This document shows, piece by piece, positions 1 to 8,607 of a stretch of 32,477 nucleotides of DNA. The DNA is from Gammaproteobacteria bacterium (GTDB taxonomy: Bacteria > Pseudomonadota > Gammaproteobacteria > Pseudomonadales > Azotimanducaceae), in assembly GCA_002715785.1 (NCBI GenBank), contig PBAA01000022.1, forward strand, positions 26,380-58,856, written 5' to 3'. The number at the start of each line of letters is the position of its first letter. Position 1 is the first letter of the stretch. A program made the translations under genes and the position numbers. The notes under the pieces are model-generated. The model saw nothing but the letters and a program-made list of their open reading frames with translations. It was not told where the DNA came from and searched no databases.

Positions 1-336
1 CTCGCCGTTCTCGTCGTCGATGTCGGTTACTACCGCTGTGACGGTGTGCTCGTGGTCAGCGAGTACGGGCGCTCGAAATACCGTATCGATGTGTTTGATT
101 TTCCCCCGTGGTGCCCAACGGTGAATCATACTCGTGAGAAAACCCATACCCATGATTCCGGGCACAAGAGCACCAGGTAATCCTTGGGCTCGGGCCTTGC
201 CGTGGTCTTCAAATCGGCCGCTACCAGAATATCCAACCGCTTGAGCAAAGCTACGCGTTGCCTGGAGCGATGTATCGGGTTGCGAGGGGGTTAATTCGTC
301 ACCGAACACCACATCACTGATGGTTTGCACAGTCAT
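1..336 (-). CDS. MaoC-like hotdog protein, C-terminal part cut by window edge
   Basis: Only the first 112 codons are present; the gene runs off the left end. The product starts MTVQTISDVVFGDEL and has the strand-turn-helix pattern QGLPGALVPGIMGMGFLTSMIHRWAP, typical of the MaoC/hotdog fold of acyl-CoA or acyl-ACP dehydratases. The ATG at 334-336 overlaps the TGA of the upstream hotdog gene as ATGA, so the two are translationally coupled and probably form a heteromer, as HadAB-type dehydratases do. Where (R)-hydratases carry an Asp-x-Asn-Pro-x-His motif, this protein reads SGRFEDHG, so the usual catalytic pair appears to be missing. The fold is fairly sure; the substrate and the activity are unknown. 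The track omitted this gene because its stop lies outside the window. Confidence 0.8.
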   Translation of the reverse strand, partial: MTVQTISDVVFGDELTPSQPDTSLQATRSFAQAVGYSGSGRFEDHGKARAQGLPGALVPGIMGMGFLTSMIHRWAPRGKIKHIDTVFRAPVLADHEHTVTAVVTDIDDENGE

Positions 337-776
337 TTGTCGGGTCGTTCTCGGATGACCTGGCGCGAATCGGTTGTGGCGAGGTGTTCGCCACTTTCGT
401 CGTATAGTTGCATTCGGGAAACGAGAAAGATCATTCTTCCTGACCTACCACTCTTGGCATAGATGTCGTGTAAATGGGTTTTACCGGTGAGTTTTATACC
501 GGGACGAACCGGCTTGATACAGGCGACAGCTTTCCCACCGTCCATGGAAATGCCTCCGAGTGCCGGAAAGTCGATGGGTAAGCGTCGACCTGAGGCGAGG
601 CTAGCAAGGATCGGGGCGCAGGCTTCGAAGTTAGGGTCTGTGGGGTCGATAAATGCTTCTCGAGTTTCTCCAGAAGCCTTCGCCACTTTTGCTGACTGCT
701 CGGCGTCAATCACGAAACCGGTGCGGTCGAACTCAAGGTCGAGAAACTTCGACCTCAAATCATCGATATCGGTCAT
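333..776 (-). CDS. MaoC N-terminal-like (FAS1 dehydratase-type) hotdog protein
   Basis: A 147-residue single hotdog domain resembling the MaoC_dehydrat_N / HadA-HadC group: a charged N-terminal helix, a segment around residues 55-80 (ASLASGRRLPIDFPALGG), and the C-terminal strands RMIFLVSRMQLYDESGEHLATT. Family members pair with a second hotdog subunit to hydrate enoyl-CoA/ACP or act as thioesterase-like binding modules. The start is supported by AGGAGAAG six bases before the ATG. It lies 69 bp after the nitronate monooxygenase-like gene on the same strand and overlaps the next hotdog gene by four bases, suggesting a two-subunit enzyme in a short operon. No substrate can be read from the sequence. 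Cytoplasmic, with no signal peptide. Confidence 0.78.
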   Translation of the reverse strand: MTDIDDLRSKFLDLEFDRTGFVIDAEQSAKVAKASGETREAFIDPTDPNFEACAPILASLASGRRLPIDFPALGGISMDGGKAVACIKPVRPGIKLTGKTHLHDIYAKSGRSGRMIFLVSRMQLYDESGEHLATTDSRQVIRERPDK

Positions 777-845
777 ATAGACTTCTCCTGATGGACCCGA
801 GTGTTGGAAGTTAATGTCGCACTGAACATTCTGTTGTGGAGCGAG

Positions 846-1979
846 TTAGTCGGCGACAGTTTGGGCTAAGCGTTCCGTGGCCTCGGCAAAATCCTCCATA
901 AAGTTGTAGACCACTGTTCGCACAGCGATGGTTTCGTTCATAAGACCGACACCTTGCCCAACGAAGTAATTCGCAAGCTGGCGAGCTCCGGCATGATCGG
1001 TTTGCGCGAGCTTATCTATTTTTCGGAAGGCGGCCGCTGCCACAACCCCCTGCAGCGGCATTGGTAGTGGTTCGGGACATTCTTCTGCCGTCCATGCATC
1101 CGTCCAGGCAGACCTTAGTTGCCGGGTGTACTTCCCCGTGCGACTTTTAGAACGAACCGTTTGCCGCGAGTTAGCAACGAGCATTTTTTCCTTCACGACA
1201 GGCAGAGTCTCTGCTTCCGCCGTGGTTAACCATACGGATCCAGTCCATGCACCGTGGGCGCCCATGGCCATACACGCAGCCATTTGACGGCCTGTGACGA
1301 TGCCGCCCGCTGCCAATACACACATGTCGTACTCTTTAATCGCATCAATCACTTCAGGGACGAGGACTAGCGTTGATACTTCTCCACAGTGCCCCCCCGC
1401 TTCAGTACCAGCGACAATAAGGACGTCTACCCCGGCCTCTGCGTGTTTTACAGCGTGTTCCTTAGCTCCAGCGAGCGCTCCGACGACGATCCCCTTTTCA
1501 CGGGCCATGGACATCATGTAAGTGGGTGGAACGCCGAGCGCGTTGACGACCATCTTGACGGGGTGTGCAAACGCGGATTCAAGAATCTCAGTCGCGCCGG
1601 TCTGGCGCATGTTGTCGCCGACTCCACCGCGGATGACTCCAGTCCATAGGTCCGCGGTGTCAATATCGTGCTGGGCGAGCAGCTCTTCGATGTACCTTTT
1701 GTGCTCTATCGGAATTCGGTCTTCGAGCTCTTCTTTTGACAATCCTTGCGCTTTGCTTTCCATGCTTGTCGGTACGAGTAGGTCAACGCCGTAAGGTTTT
1801 CCGTTGACGTGCTCGTCGATCCACGTTAGCTCGACATCGAGGGTTTCGGGCGTGTGGCCGGCCGCACCAAGTACACCAAAACCACCCGCATTACTCACCT
1901 CCGCAATCACGTCTCGACAGTGGCTGAATGCAAATAAAGGGAATTCGATCCCCAACAAGTCACAAATTTTCGAGTTCAC
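846..1979 (-). CDS. Nitronate monooxygenase / 2-nitropropane dioxygenase-like flavoprotein
   Basis: An FMN-dependent TIM-barrel oxidoreductase of the NPD/FabK superfamily. Supporting motifs are the N-terminal LGIEFPLFAFSHCRDV, the barrel segment VLIVAGTEAGGHCGEV with its Gly-rich turn, and the phosphate-binding LAAGGIVTGRQMAACMAMGAHG. Family members oxidise alkyl nitronates, or act as enoyl-ACP reductases or dehydrogenases, and the sequence alone does not choose among these. The track starts at a GTG at 2015, but an internal GTG at 1979 (VNSKICDLLGIEFP) has GGGGA just upstream and fits the usual family N-terminus, so I place the start there (377 residues). It precedes the hotdog gene pair on the same strand, which would fit lipid or acyl-CoA catabolism. 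A long C-terminal extension of about 100 residues follows the barrel, as in several marine homologues. Confidence 0.82.
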   Translation of the reverse strand: MNSKICDLLGIEFPLFAFSHCRDVIAEVSNAGGFGVLGAAGHTPETLDVELTWIDEHVNGKPYGVDLLVPTSMESKAQGLSKEELEDRIPIEHKRYIEELLAQHDIDTADLWTGVIRGGVGDNMRQTGATEILESAFAHPVKMVVNALGVPPTYMMSMAREKGIVVGALAGAKEHAVKHAEAGVDVLIVAGTEAGGHCGEVSTLVLVPEVIDAIKEYDMCVLAAGGIVTGRQMAACMAMGAHGAWTGSVWLTTAEAETLPVVKEKMLVANSRQTVRSKSRTGKYTRQLRSAWTDAWTAEECPEPLPMPLQGVVAAAAFRKIDKLAQTDHAGARQLANYFVGQGVGLMNETIAVRTVVYNFMEDFAEATERLAQTVAD

Positions 1980-2195
1980 TTCTGATCCCCATCTCGCTCG
2001 TGTATAAGCTATCACACGTTATGTGGGCTTCATCTAAACGTTGGGCTGGCCATTCCCATAGGTGAAATCGCACTGGACGAGAACGTTAGGAGACGTCAAT
2101 AATCGTATTGAAATTTGCGCGTGTACTCCCTGGACGTATTTACTGTGGATCAAGACGTAACGCCAGGGAATCGCGCTGCCAGCAACACGAACAAG

Positions 2196-2942
2196 ATGAA
2201 ACGGGTGAGCATGTCGACCGATAAGCACAAAAACGATATCTACGGGGACCTCAATAAAAGGAAGACGGATGAGCCGGCAATAGCTGCGGCGACGGTGGTT
2301 CTTTTGCGCGACGGGTCGGATGGCGTCGAAGTTCTAATGTTGCGGAAGAACGCGCGGATTGACTTCGGAGGGATGTGGGTTTTCCCTGGAGGTAAAATCG
2401 ATCCGGATGATTACCGTGGAGGTGATGATCTCGAAGCCGCAGCGCGCTGCGCGGCATCCCGCGAGTCAGAGGAGGAAGCGGGGATTTCCCCGGCGTCGGA
2501 CCAATTTGTTTGGTTCGCGCATTGGACCCCTCCGGCGAGTACAGCTCGGCGATACGCGACCTGGTTTTTTGCGGCTCAGGCGGAAATCGACGAACCCATC
2601 CAAATTGATGGTGGGGAAATAGAGGAACACGCTTGGATCAATCCTGCGAAAGCATTGGAAAAACACGGACAAGGCGAAATTGATTTGGCACCGCCCACTT
2701 GGGTGACTCTTTACGAGTTATCGAGATATCAACCGACGACTGCGGTTCTTGAGCACCTCGCGTCGCGCGAACCGAAGGTATACGAAACCCACGTCGCTGA
2801 GAGGTCCGATGGGGTCCGCGTCGCGATGTGGCACGGTGACGCTGGCTATGAGAGCTGGGATCCTGATCTCGATGGTGATCGGCATCGTCTGGTGATGGCG
2901 CGTGGCGGCTTTACGTTCGAAAATGACGTCGAAAACTATTAA
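2196..2942 (+). CDS. Nudix hydrolase, NUDT19-like
   Basis: A 248-residue Nudix protein; the family hydrolyses nucleoside diphosphates linked to another moiety (CoA, ADP-ribose, sugars) using Mg2+. The Nudix box is visible as FPGGKIDPDD, then a spacer, then SRESEEEAGI. The RExxEExG metal-binding core is intact, while the segment between the Gly-Gly and the helix is longer than in MutT, as in the NUDT19/NUDT7 CoA-hydrolase-like group. The track begins at a TTG at 2115, but residues before KMKRVSMSTDKHKN have no domain character. I use ATG 2196, and ATG 2211 is equally possible because neither has a strong ribosome site. It is divergent from the nitronate monooxygenase-like gene. A role in clearing CoA derivatives would suit the acyl-CoA neighbourhood, but that is inference. 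Confidence 0.82.
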   Translation: MKRVSMSTDKHKNDIYGDLNKRKTDEPAIAAATVVLLRDGSDGVEVLMLRKNARIDFGGMWVFPGGKIDPDDYRGGDDLEAAARCAASRESEEEAGISPASDQFVWFAHWTPPASTARRYATWFFAAQAEIDEPIQIDGGEIEEHAWINPAKALEKHGQGEIDLAPPTWVTLYELSRYQPTTAVLEHLASREPKVYETHVAERSDGVRVAMWHGDAGYESWDPDLDGDRHRLVMARGGFTFENDVENY

Positions 2943-2958
2943 CCATCCCGACTAGAGG

Positions 2959-4551
2959 CTAGTCCGCCAAGGTCATGGCGGCCGCTTTCTCGCCGATCAT
3001 AATGCAAGGCGCGTTGGTGTTTCCCGAAACTAATGTTGGCATTACGGACGCGTCCGCGATCCTCAAGCCCTCGATTCCGTGCACCCGTAGCTGATCATCG
3101 ACGACGGCGTAGGGATCGCTACCCATTTTGCATGTCCCAACAGGGTGGAAAACGGTGCTTCCTGTGGCACGACAGAAGTTCAGGAGTTCTTCGTAAGAAT
3201 CACACGTTGCACCCGGAAACAGCTCATTATCAGAGAATTTTTGTAGCGCGGGGGCAGCACCGACCTGTCGGGCGATGCGCATGCCTGCGACTAAGGCGTC
3301 TCGGTCGATTTGTTCCGAAAGAAAATTGGGTCTGATCACAGGGGCTGCTTCTGGATCATTGCTTTGGATATGGATCGAACCTTGGCTCTCAGGACGTAAT
3401 TGACAGACGGACAAGGTCATGCCGGGTTCTCTTTCGAGAGTACCGCGACGGGCATTGCGGGCATAGCTGGCGTGGGCAAAGTGGAACTGGACATCCGGCG
3501 AGTCAAGCTCTTCGCGCGTTCGGACGAAACCATGCGCAATACCCGCGGTGTAGGTCATGACCCCACGGCGCGTGAAAGCATACTTTGCTGCTTCGCCGAG
3601 TAGTTTAAGTGGCCGAGTATCTTGATTGAGGGTCGTGACTCCTTTGACTCTCCACGCAATGCTGCTCGCATAATGATCTCGGTAATTCTCTCCAACGCCA
3701 GGCAGTTCGTGGGCAACGTCGATATCGTACTTACGCAATAATTCGGGGTTGCCGATGCCAGACAGTTCAAGCAATTGCGGTGACTGGACAGCGCCTGCAC
3801 ACAACAAAACCTCGCGATTGGCGCGCGCTTCACGCGCTTGACCTGCGACACTGTATCGGATCCCTACCGCGCGGCGATTGTCTAAGACGATACGATGCAC
3901 GTGTGCACGAGTGGTGATGTGCAAATTTTTCCGGTGACGAGCAGGTCGTAAAAATGCGTCCGCGGTACTGTGGCGTCGACCACGCAACTGAGTGACTTGG
4001 TAATAGCCGAAGCCTTCCTGGGATACGCCGTTGTAGTCAGGCGTTTTGGGATAGCCGATTTCGACGCCCGCGTCGATAAACGCGTCAAGTAATGGGTGGT
4101 GTTCGACCATATCGGCAACGTTTAATTCGCCACCCGATCCGCGGAATTGATCGTCGCCCCGTTCGAAGTTTTCGGATTGTCTAAAAAAAGGAAGAACTTC
4201 GTCGTACGACCACCCACGATTCCCCAATTGCGCCCAAGTGTCGTAGTCGAGTGGCTGGCCACGCACGTACAACATACCGTTAATGGAGCTAGACCCGCCG
4301 AGAACCTTGCCGCGCGGAATGGGAATCTCGCGATTGGCGGTGCCTTCCTCCGGCTCAGTGTTGAAACACCAATTGAGACTCGGTTTGTCGATCATTTTCC
4401 AGAACCCTACTGGTATATGGATAAGTGGGTTCCAGGCCCTTCCGCCGGCTTCAACTAACAGGACCTTGGTGGTTGAGTTTTGGCTCAATCGGTTGGCCAC
4501 GACACAACCGGCCGATCCGGCACCGATTACAATATAGTCATACTCCTCCAC
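2959..4551 (-). CDS. GMC-family FAD oxidoreductase (choline/alcohol dehydrogenase-like)
   Basis: A 530-residue glucose-methanol-choline oxidoreductase, the family that oxidises alcohols to aldehydes with FAD. Visible are the ADP-binding GAGSAG at residues 10-15, the GMC signature around [23 protein letters not shown], the FAD-contact segment [16 protein letters not shown], and the C-terminal catalytic pair His469 ([10 protein letters not shown]) and Asn513 (SGNTNAP). Length matches BetA-like dehydrogenases. The start is a GTG with AAGGAG five bases upstream, which is convincing. It is divergent from the phytanoyl-CoA dioxygenase-like gene across a 63-bp gap, so the two may share a control region. 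The substrate is unknown; choline is not supported by neighbours, because no betaine aldehyde dehydrogenase, BetI or transporter is seen. Confidence 0.93.
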   Translation of the reverse strand: MEEYDYIVIGAGSAGCVVANRLSQNSTTKVLLVEAGGRAWNPLIHIPVGFWKMIDKPSLNWCFNTEPEEGTANREIPIPRGKVLGGSSSINGMLYVRGQPLDYDTWAQLGNRGWSYDEVLPFFRQSENFERGDDQFRGSGGELNVADMVEHHPLLDAFIDAGVEIGYPKTPDYNGVSQEGFGYYQVTQLRGRRHSTADAFLRPARHRKNLHITTRAHVHRIVLDNRRAVGIRYSVAGQAREARANREVLLCAGAVQSPQLLELSGIGNPELLRKYDIDVAHELPGVGENYRDHYASSIAWRVKGVTTLNQDTRPLKLLGEAAKYAFTRRGVMTYTAGIAHGFVRTREELDSPDVQFHFAHASYARNARRGTLEREPGMTLSVCQLRPESQGSIHIQSNDPEAAPVIRPNFLSEQIDRDALVAGMRIARQVGAAPALQKFSDNELFPGATCDSYEELLNFCRATGSTVFHPVGTCKMGSDPYAVVDDQLRVHGIEGLRIADASVMPTLVSGNTNAPCIMIGEKAAAMTLAD

Positions 4552-4614
4552 GCCCGCTCCTTTTCGCGTCTCCGCAACGTACTATGGTGTGCAGGCAGAG
4601 GTTGGAGAAGAGTC

Positions 4615-5364
4615 ATGCTGAGTGCAAGTCAGGTCGAACAGTATCGAGAGCAAGGATACGTAGTTCCGGACTTCCGCTTGTCCGATGAAACGGTCAACGC
4701 GATTCGTGCCCAACACGAGCGCCTTTTAAGTGATCACCCGGAGTTTTCCGACTACTGTCCGGCGTTGCTCATTCACGATACCGGCTTCCTCAACTATGCG
4801 CGGAATGACGAGATCCTCGATATGGTTGAGCAGCTCATCGGTCCAAACATTGCGTTGTGGAATCAGAGTTTTTTTGCCAAGCCGGCACGCGTGGGATCCC
4901 GCACTCCGTGGCACCAGGACGGCGAATATTGGCCTATGCGGCCGCTCGCGACTTGTTCGGTTTGGATTGCCATTGATGATGCGACCAGTGAAAACGGCTG
5001 TCTTCGATTCCTACCGGGCACCCACCGGTCGCGAGATCTTGCTCAACACCACTTCAATAAGGCGGACGGCCTGTCTTTGCCGCTAGAAATTGATGAGTCC
5101 GTCGTTGATGAATCGTTGGCGGTTGATATAACGCTGCAAGCCGGCCAGATGTCATTGCACGATGTCTTTTTGGTACACGGTTCCGAACCCAATCAATCGC
5201 CGAATCCGCGTCGAGGCATGACTCTTCGGTTCATGCCGACGACATCAATATATCGCCGTGACCTGGGAGCTGGGGGAAGTGCTTCCGCAAATGATCTACG
5301 TACGCTTTATCTGATGCGGGGTTCGGACATCAGTGGCCAGAATGATTTTCGCGTACGTTGGTAA
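4615..5364 (+). CDS. Phytanoyl-CoA dioxygenase (PhyH) family protein
   Basis: A 249-residue Fe(II)/2-oxoglutarate-dependent oxygenase. The HxD pair is His100/Asp102 in WHQDGEYWP, the distal histidine is His188 in FLVHGSEPN, and Arg200 in the following NPRRGMTLRF is placed to bind 2-oxoglutarate. The double-stranded beta-helix core includes ENGCLRFLPGTHRS. These proteins hydroxylate CoA-linked or free small molecules in the cytoplasm, and bacterial members have very diverse substrates. The track starts at 4480, inside the opposite gene; I take ATG 4615, which has GGAGAAG at the correct distance. It faces away from the GMC oxidoreductase, so a hydroxylation-then-oxidation pair is possible but unproven. 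Confidence 0.9.
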   Translation: MLSASQVEQYREQGYVVPDFRLSDETVNAIRAQHERLLSDHPEFSDYCPALLIHDTGFLNYARNDEILDMVEQLIGPNIALWNQSFFAKPARVGSRTPWHQDGEYWPMRPLATCSVWIAIDDATSENGCLRFLPGTHRSRDLAQHHFNKADGLSLPLEIDESVVDESLAVDITLQAGQMSLHDVFLVHGSEPNQSPNPRRGMTLRFMPTTSIYRRDLGAGGSASANDLRTLYLMRGSDISGQNDFRVRW

Positions 5365-5392
5365 GGGTGTAGCTAGAATCTACTAAGTATTT

Positions 5393-6187
5393 TCACGGTC
5401 GCTTCGAACCGATCCCCCAAGGAGCCGCCCAGGTAAGACCTTCGATGGTTGTTGTGCGGGCGCGGTATTCGCAACCAACCCATCCGGAATACCCCATATT
5501 GTCTAGCACGCCAAGGAGGTGCGGAATATTCACTTCCCCGTATTGCGGCTCGTTTCGACCGGGGACGCTAGAGAATTGGACGTGCCCGAGTACGGGCCAA
5601 TGGTGTGCGAGGCCGGCGGCTAGATCACCTTCCATGATTTGGAGATGGTAGAAGTCGAATTGAAGGAGAACGTTAGGCATGGCCACCGCATCAATGATTT
5701 GTCGTGCGTGGGAGCTGTTGCTGTGTAGGTAACCGGGCACATCACGACTGTTCAGCGGTTCAATCAAAAGCGTGATCCCGAGGTCTTCCGCAATGGGCGC
5801 GGTTGCCCGGAGATTCTCGATAAACACATCTTCGCATTCACGTGCTGTAGAACCCTCGGGTACCACGCCCGCCATGACGTGTATCAAACCTGCACCCAAC
5901 TCCGACGCGTATTCCAACGATTCGGAGACAATAGCTTTGAATTCGTTCTCCCGCCCGGGTAGTGCGGCAACCCCTCGCTCGCCAGCCTCGGCATTACCCA
6001 TCCGTGTATTGACGAGAATGAGCTCGAGCTCGTTATCCGTGAGGATCGATTTCAGTTCCTCAACAGCATGACCGTAGGGCTGCAGGTATTCGACTGCGTC
6101 GAACCCGACTTGCCGAGCCGCGGCAAATCGTTCGACGGGCGCTAATTCAGTGAACATCGTCGTCAGGTTTGCAGCAAGTCTTGGCAT
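5393..6187 (-). CDS. hyi: Hydroxypyruvate isomerase family TIM-barrel protein
   Basis: A 264-residue xylose-isomerase-like TIM barrel with the Hyi/OtnI pattern. It starts MPRLAANLTTMFTELAP, the two catalytic glutamates fall at Glu143 (LLIEPLNSRD) and Glu240 (VGCEYRART), and the metal-site strand is LLQFDFYHLQIMEGDLA. Known members interconvert hydroxypyruvate and tartronate semialdehyde, or isomerise 2-oxo-tetronate. Length and motif spacing match the family closely. It lies 139 bp downstream of the aldo/keto reductase gene on the same strand, which might reduce the product, but no glyoxylate carboligase or tartronate semialdehyde reductase is nearby. It is convergent with the PhyH gene. The family call is strong; the exact substrate is not certain. 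Confidence 0.88.
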   Translation of the reverse strand: MPRLAANLTTMFTELAPVERFAAARQVGFDAVEYLQPYGHAVEELKSILTDNELELILVNTRMGNAEAGERGVAALPGRENEFKAIVSESLEYASELGAGLIHVMAGVVPEGSTARECEDVFIENLRATAPIAEDLGITLLIEPLNSRDVPGYLHSNSSHARQIIDAVAMPNVLLQFDFYHLQIMEGDLAAGLAHHWPVLGHVQFSSVPGRNEPQYGEVNIPHLLGVLDNMGYSGWVGCEYRARTTTIEGLTWAAPWGIGSKRP

Positions 6188-6326
6188 GGCGGTGTTTGTT
6201 TGTGAGTCAGTTATTCAGGATTGTATACGTGGTTTACAGGGTACAAACGGCTGCGTTCGCCCCTCATCACTCTTGGAGTGGAATCGATCCCTGTCGATCC
6301 ATGGTCCCTACGGCAATTTCTTGCCA

Positions 6327-7358
6327 TTAGGAGTAGCCGATCGAAAGTAGGTTCTCGACCGGTTGGTAGAGCTCCTCGAGATAGCCGACATCGGTTGCAC
6401 TTAGCTGAATGTTCGTTGCCTCAACCAGCTGATCGAGTTGTTCGATGCGTGACACGCCGACCACGGGAGCGTACACCTCGGGTTTATTGAGCATCCAGGC
6501 CAAAGCGATCTGTGCCGGAGTTTGTCCGAGTTTTCGTGCGACTTCGGCGTTCCGTTCGGCGATCGAAAAATCCATTTCGCCGCGGTATAGGCTTTCCGTG
6601 CGGGAACGATCGCGACCCTGAGAACGAGCCGTACTTCCCTGGTCGAACCCACCCTGATACGAACCCGCAAGTATGCCTCGGGCGAGCGGGGACCATGGCG
6701 ACACTGCGACGCCGGTGGTGGCGCAGTATGGGTTCATTTCGCGCTCTTCCTCCCGGTAAATAAGGTTGTAATGATTCTGCATGGAAATGAAGGGTGTCCA
6801 ACGATGCATTGACGCCGTCATCTGGAGTTCGACGAATTGCCAGGCGAACATGGAGGAAGCACCGAGATACAGGACCTTTCCTGCTTTTACAACGTCGTGA
6901 AGTGCTTCCATCGTTTCTTCGACCGGAACCTGTGCATGCCCAGGCACGCCATGGGGGTGTCGGTGGATGACCAGCTGGTCAATGTAATCGAGACCGAGGC
7001 GTCCGAGACTTGCATCGACACCTTCAAGAATGTGTTTCCTTGAGAGGCCACCTTGGTTGGCGCCCGGTCCCATGGGCATCGAAATTTTCGTCGCGATGAC
7101 AAATTGATCTCGAGGCAAGAGTTCGTTTAGGAGAGCACCGACAACTTCCTCGCAAGCACCGACGCCGTACGTATCGGCGCAATCGAAGTAAAACAAGCCA
7201 TGGTCGATTGCCGCTTTAAAGATTGGCCGAGCTTCATCAATTCCCAGGGTCCAATCGCCTTGATGTCCCTGGCCTGGTTTTCCAAAATTCATGGTTCCGA
7301 GACAAAGTTGGGAGACTCGTAAGCCGCTGTTTTTTCCGAGTTGTATAGCTTCAAGCAT
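6327..7358 (-). CDS. Aldo/keto reductase
   Basis: A 343-residue NADPH-dependent aldo/keto reductase. The catalytic tetrad is in place: Asp59 and Tyr64 in YFDCADTYG, Lys91 in IATKIS, and His132 in QLVIHRHP. The C-terminal cofactor region shows VVGVSRIEQLDQLVEA. It most resembles the YakC/Tas-like oxidoreductase branch that reduces aldehydes or aromatic ketones. The ATG has AAGGAA at good spacing. Just upstream is a plausible promoter that overlaps the ribosome site of the divergent CoA-transferase gene, so the two are probably co-controlled. It is cytoplasmic. The substrate is unknown; its neighbour hydroxypyruvate isomerase hints at small hydroxy-aldehydes, but that is only context. Confidence 0.92.
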   Translation of the reverse strand: MLEAIQLGKNSGLRVSQLCLGTMNFGKPGQGHQGDWTLGIDEARPIFKAAIDHGLFYFDCADTYGVGACEEVVGALLNELLPRDQFVIATKISMPMGPGANQGGLSRKHILEGVDASLGRLGLDYIDQLVIHRHPHGVPGHAQVPVEETMEALHDVVKAGKVLYLGASSMFAWQFVELQMTASMHRWTPFISMQNHYNLIYREEEREMNPYCATTGVAVSPWSPLARGILAGSYQGGFDQGSTARSQGRDRSRTESLYRGEMDFSIAERNAEVARKLGQTPAQIALAWMLNKPEVYAPVVGVSRIEQLDQLVEATNIQLSATDVGYLEELYQPVENLLSIGYS

Positions 7359-7395
7359 GATGTTCTTTCCTTGAGGGCTTTGCTGTAGGTCCGAA

Positions 7396-7425
7396 ATAGT
7401 ATCGAATGGAACCAGCGGGGGTTAA
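7396..7425 (-). promoter_or_regulatory. Candidate sigma70 promoter for the aldo/keto reductase gene
   Basis: On the minus strand TTAACC and TACTAT are separated by 18 bases, each matching the consensus in four of six positions, about 40 bases before the ATG. It overlaps the ribosome-binding region of the divergent CoA-transferase gene. This was found by eye only and is not scored. Confidence 0.3.
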
Positions 7426-7428
7426 CTA

Positions 7429-8607
7429 ATGCCACAAGAAGTTGGCGCGCTTTCCAAAGTGCGGATTATTGACTTGACGGACGAACGTGCCATTTACGGC
7501 GCGAAACTACTTGCGGATCTGGGCGCGGATGTTGTCCGACCGGAACCGCTCGAAGGGGACCCGTTGAGACAGCGAGGGCCTTTTTGTAACGATGACCCCG
7601 ACGAACCGTCTCTTTGGCACGCTTTTTTTGCTTCGAATCGTCGCTTTATTTCGTTGGATCTTGAAACTCAAACAGGTCTGGATCAATTAACGGGATTGAT
7701 CGCAAATGCGGAGATCGTGTTGGTGTCGGAAGGAGCTTTTGGCACTTCAGATTTGGACCTCGATGTCGCCATGCGGGTCAATCCTGCACTGGTTTGGATC
7801 GAGTGCTCGTCTTTTGGTAACGAGGGGCCTTGGAAGGACTACGTCGCGCCGGACCTGGTGGCGGGCGCGTTAGGAGGCTCGGTCTCTACGACAGGCGATG
7901 TGGATACCCCGCCGCTGAAAGCATTTGGCGACCTAAACTTTGTGGTGTCCGGTTGCTATACCGCTATCGCAGCATTGAGTGCGCTCTATCACGCTAAGGA
8001 GACAGGCCAAGGTCAGCGTGTGGATGTGCCGGTGCATCAATGCATCGCCTCGTGCCTGGAACACGTATTCATGTGGTACTGGTATTCGGACTTGTTGGGG
8101 CCGGCCCGAGGCCGGGCTCTTGAGCGTCGAGGTAGTCTGCATTGGTCGAACATGTATGTTGTTATGCAGGCCGTGGGCGGCACCATCATGGTCACGCCGA
8201 CCCCTGATATCGATGCGCAGCTAACATGGCTCATCGAGGCGGACGAATTCGGAGATTTGTTCGAACCGGAATACCAAGATCCGGCGAATCAGGCTCAATT
8301 TATGGCGCGTCTCATGGAAGTTTTGCGTACCTTTGTCGGATCGAAAGATGTGGAAGCGTTGTTTCTCGAAGCCCAATCGCGTCATGCACCGTACGGATGG
8401 GTGTTGCCGATCGAGAAGGTGGGAGAAAATCCTCAACTTGAGGCACGCGATTGGTGGCATCCGTACTCGATCGGTGAGCACGTTGTAAAGGGGCCGGGGA
8501 CGCCTTATCGATTTAGTCAGACACCTTGGCAAATGAAGCCGTATGTTGAAACCGACGTCGATGCGAAACGCGTCTTGCAAGACCTCGGTTGGGACAACGA
8601 TCGATGA
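7429..8607 (+). CDS. CaiB/BaiF family III CoA-transferase, first of a pair
   Basis: A 392-residue family III CoA-transferase, which moves CoA between carboxylic acids through an aspartyl-CoA intermediate. Typical features are the N-terminal VRIIDLTDERAIYGAKLLADLGADVVRPEP with the Rossmann-like turn, ECSSFGNEGPWKDYVAPDLV, the likely catalytic Asp in AFGDLNFVVSG, and GQGQRVDVPVHQC. Its start is less canonical than that of the second copy, since the family motif LAGP is replaced by IYGA. ATG 7429 follows GGGGG. The stop overlaps the start of the next CoA-transferase by four bases (ATGA), so the two subunits are made together. It may be one half of a heteromeric enzyme, as in benzylsuccinate or phenyllactyl CoA-transferases. 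Substrate unknown. Confidence 0.92.
   Translation: MPQEVGALSKVRIIDLTDERAIYGAKLLADLGADVVRPEPLEGDPLRQRGPFCNDDPDEPSLWHAFFASNRRFISLDLETQTGLDQLTGLIANAEIVLVSEGAFGTSDLDLDVAMRVNPALVWIECSSFGNEGPWKDYVAPDLVAGALGGSVSTTGDVDTPPLKAFGDLNFVVSGCYTAIAALSALYHAKETGQGQRVDVPVHQCIASCLEHVFMWYWYSDLLGPARGRALERRGSLHWSNMYVVMQAVGGTIMVTPTPDIDAQLTWLIEADEFGDLFEPEYQDPANQAQFMARLMEVLRTFVGSKDVEALFLEAQSRHAPYGWVLPIEKVGENPQLEARDWWHPYSIGEHVVKGPGTPYRFSQTPWQMKPYVETDVDAKRVLQDLGWDNDR

Noticed and set aside
463-780. 105-residue plus-strand ORF (and 494-709 minus)
   Set aside because: These are shadow frames of the hotdog gene at 333-776, with low-complexity, Ser/Arg-rich translations.
3555-3851. 98-residue minus ORF and many other long frames inside the GMC gene
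   Set aside because: They lie wholly inside the well-supported GMC coding frame and show no domain pattern.
6312-6325. Hairpin GGCAATTTCTTGCC after the aldo/keto reductase gene
   Set aside because: The stem is only five bases and no T run follows, so it does not support a terminator call.
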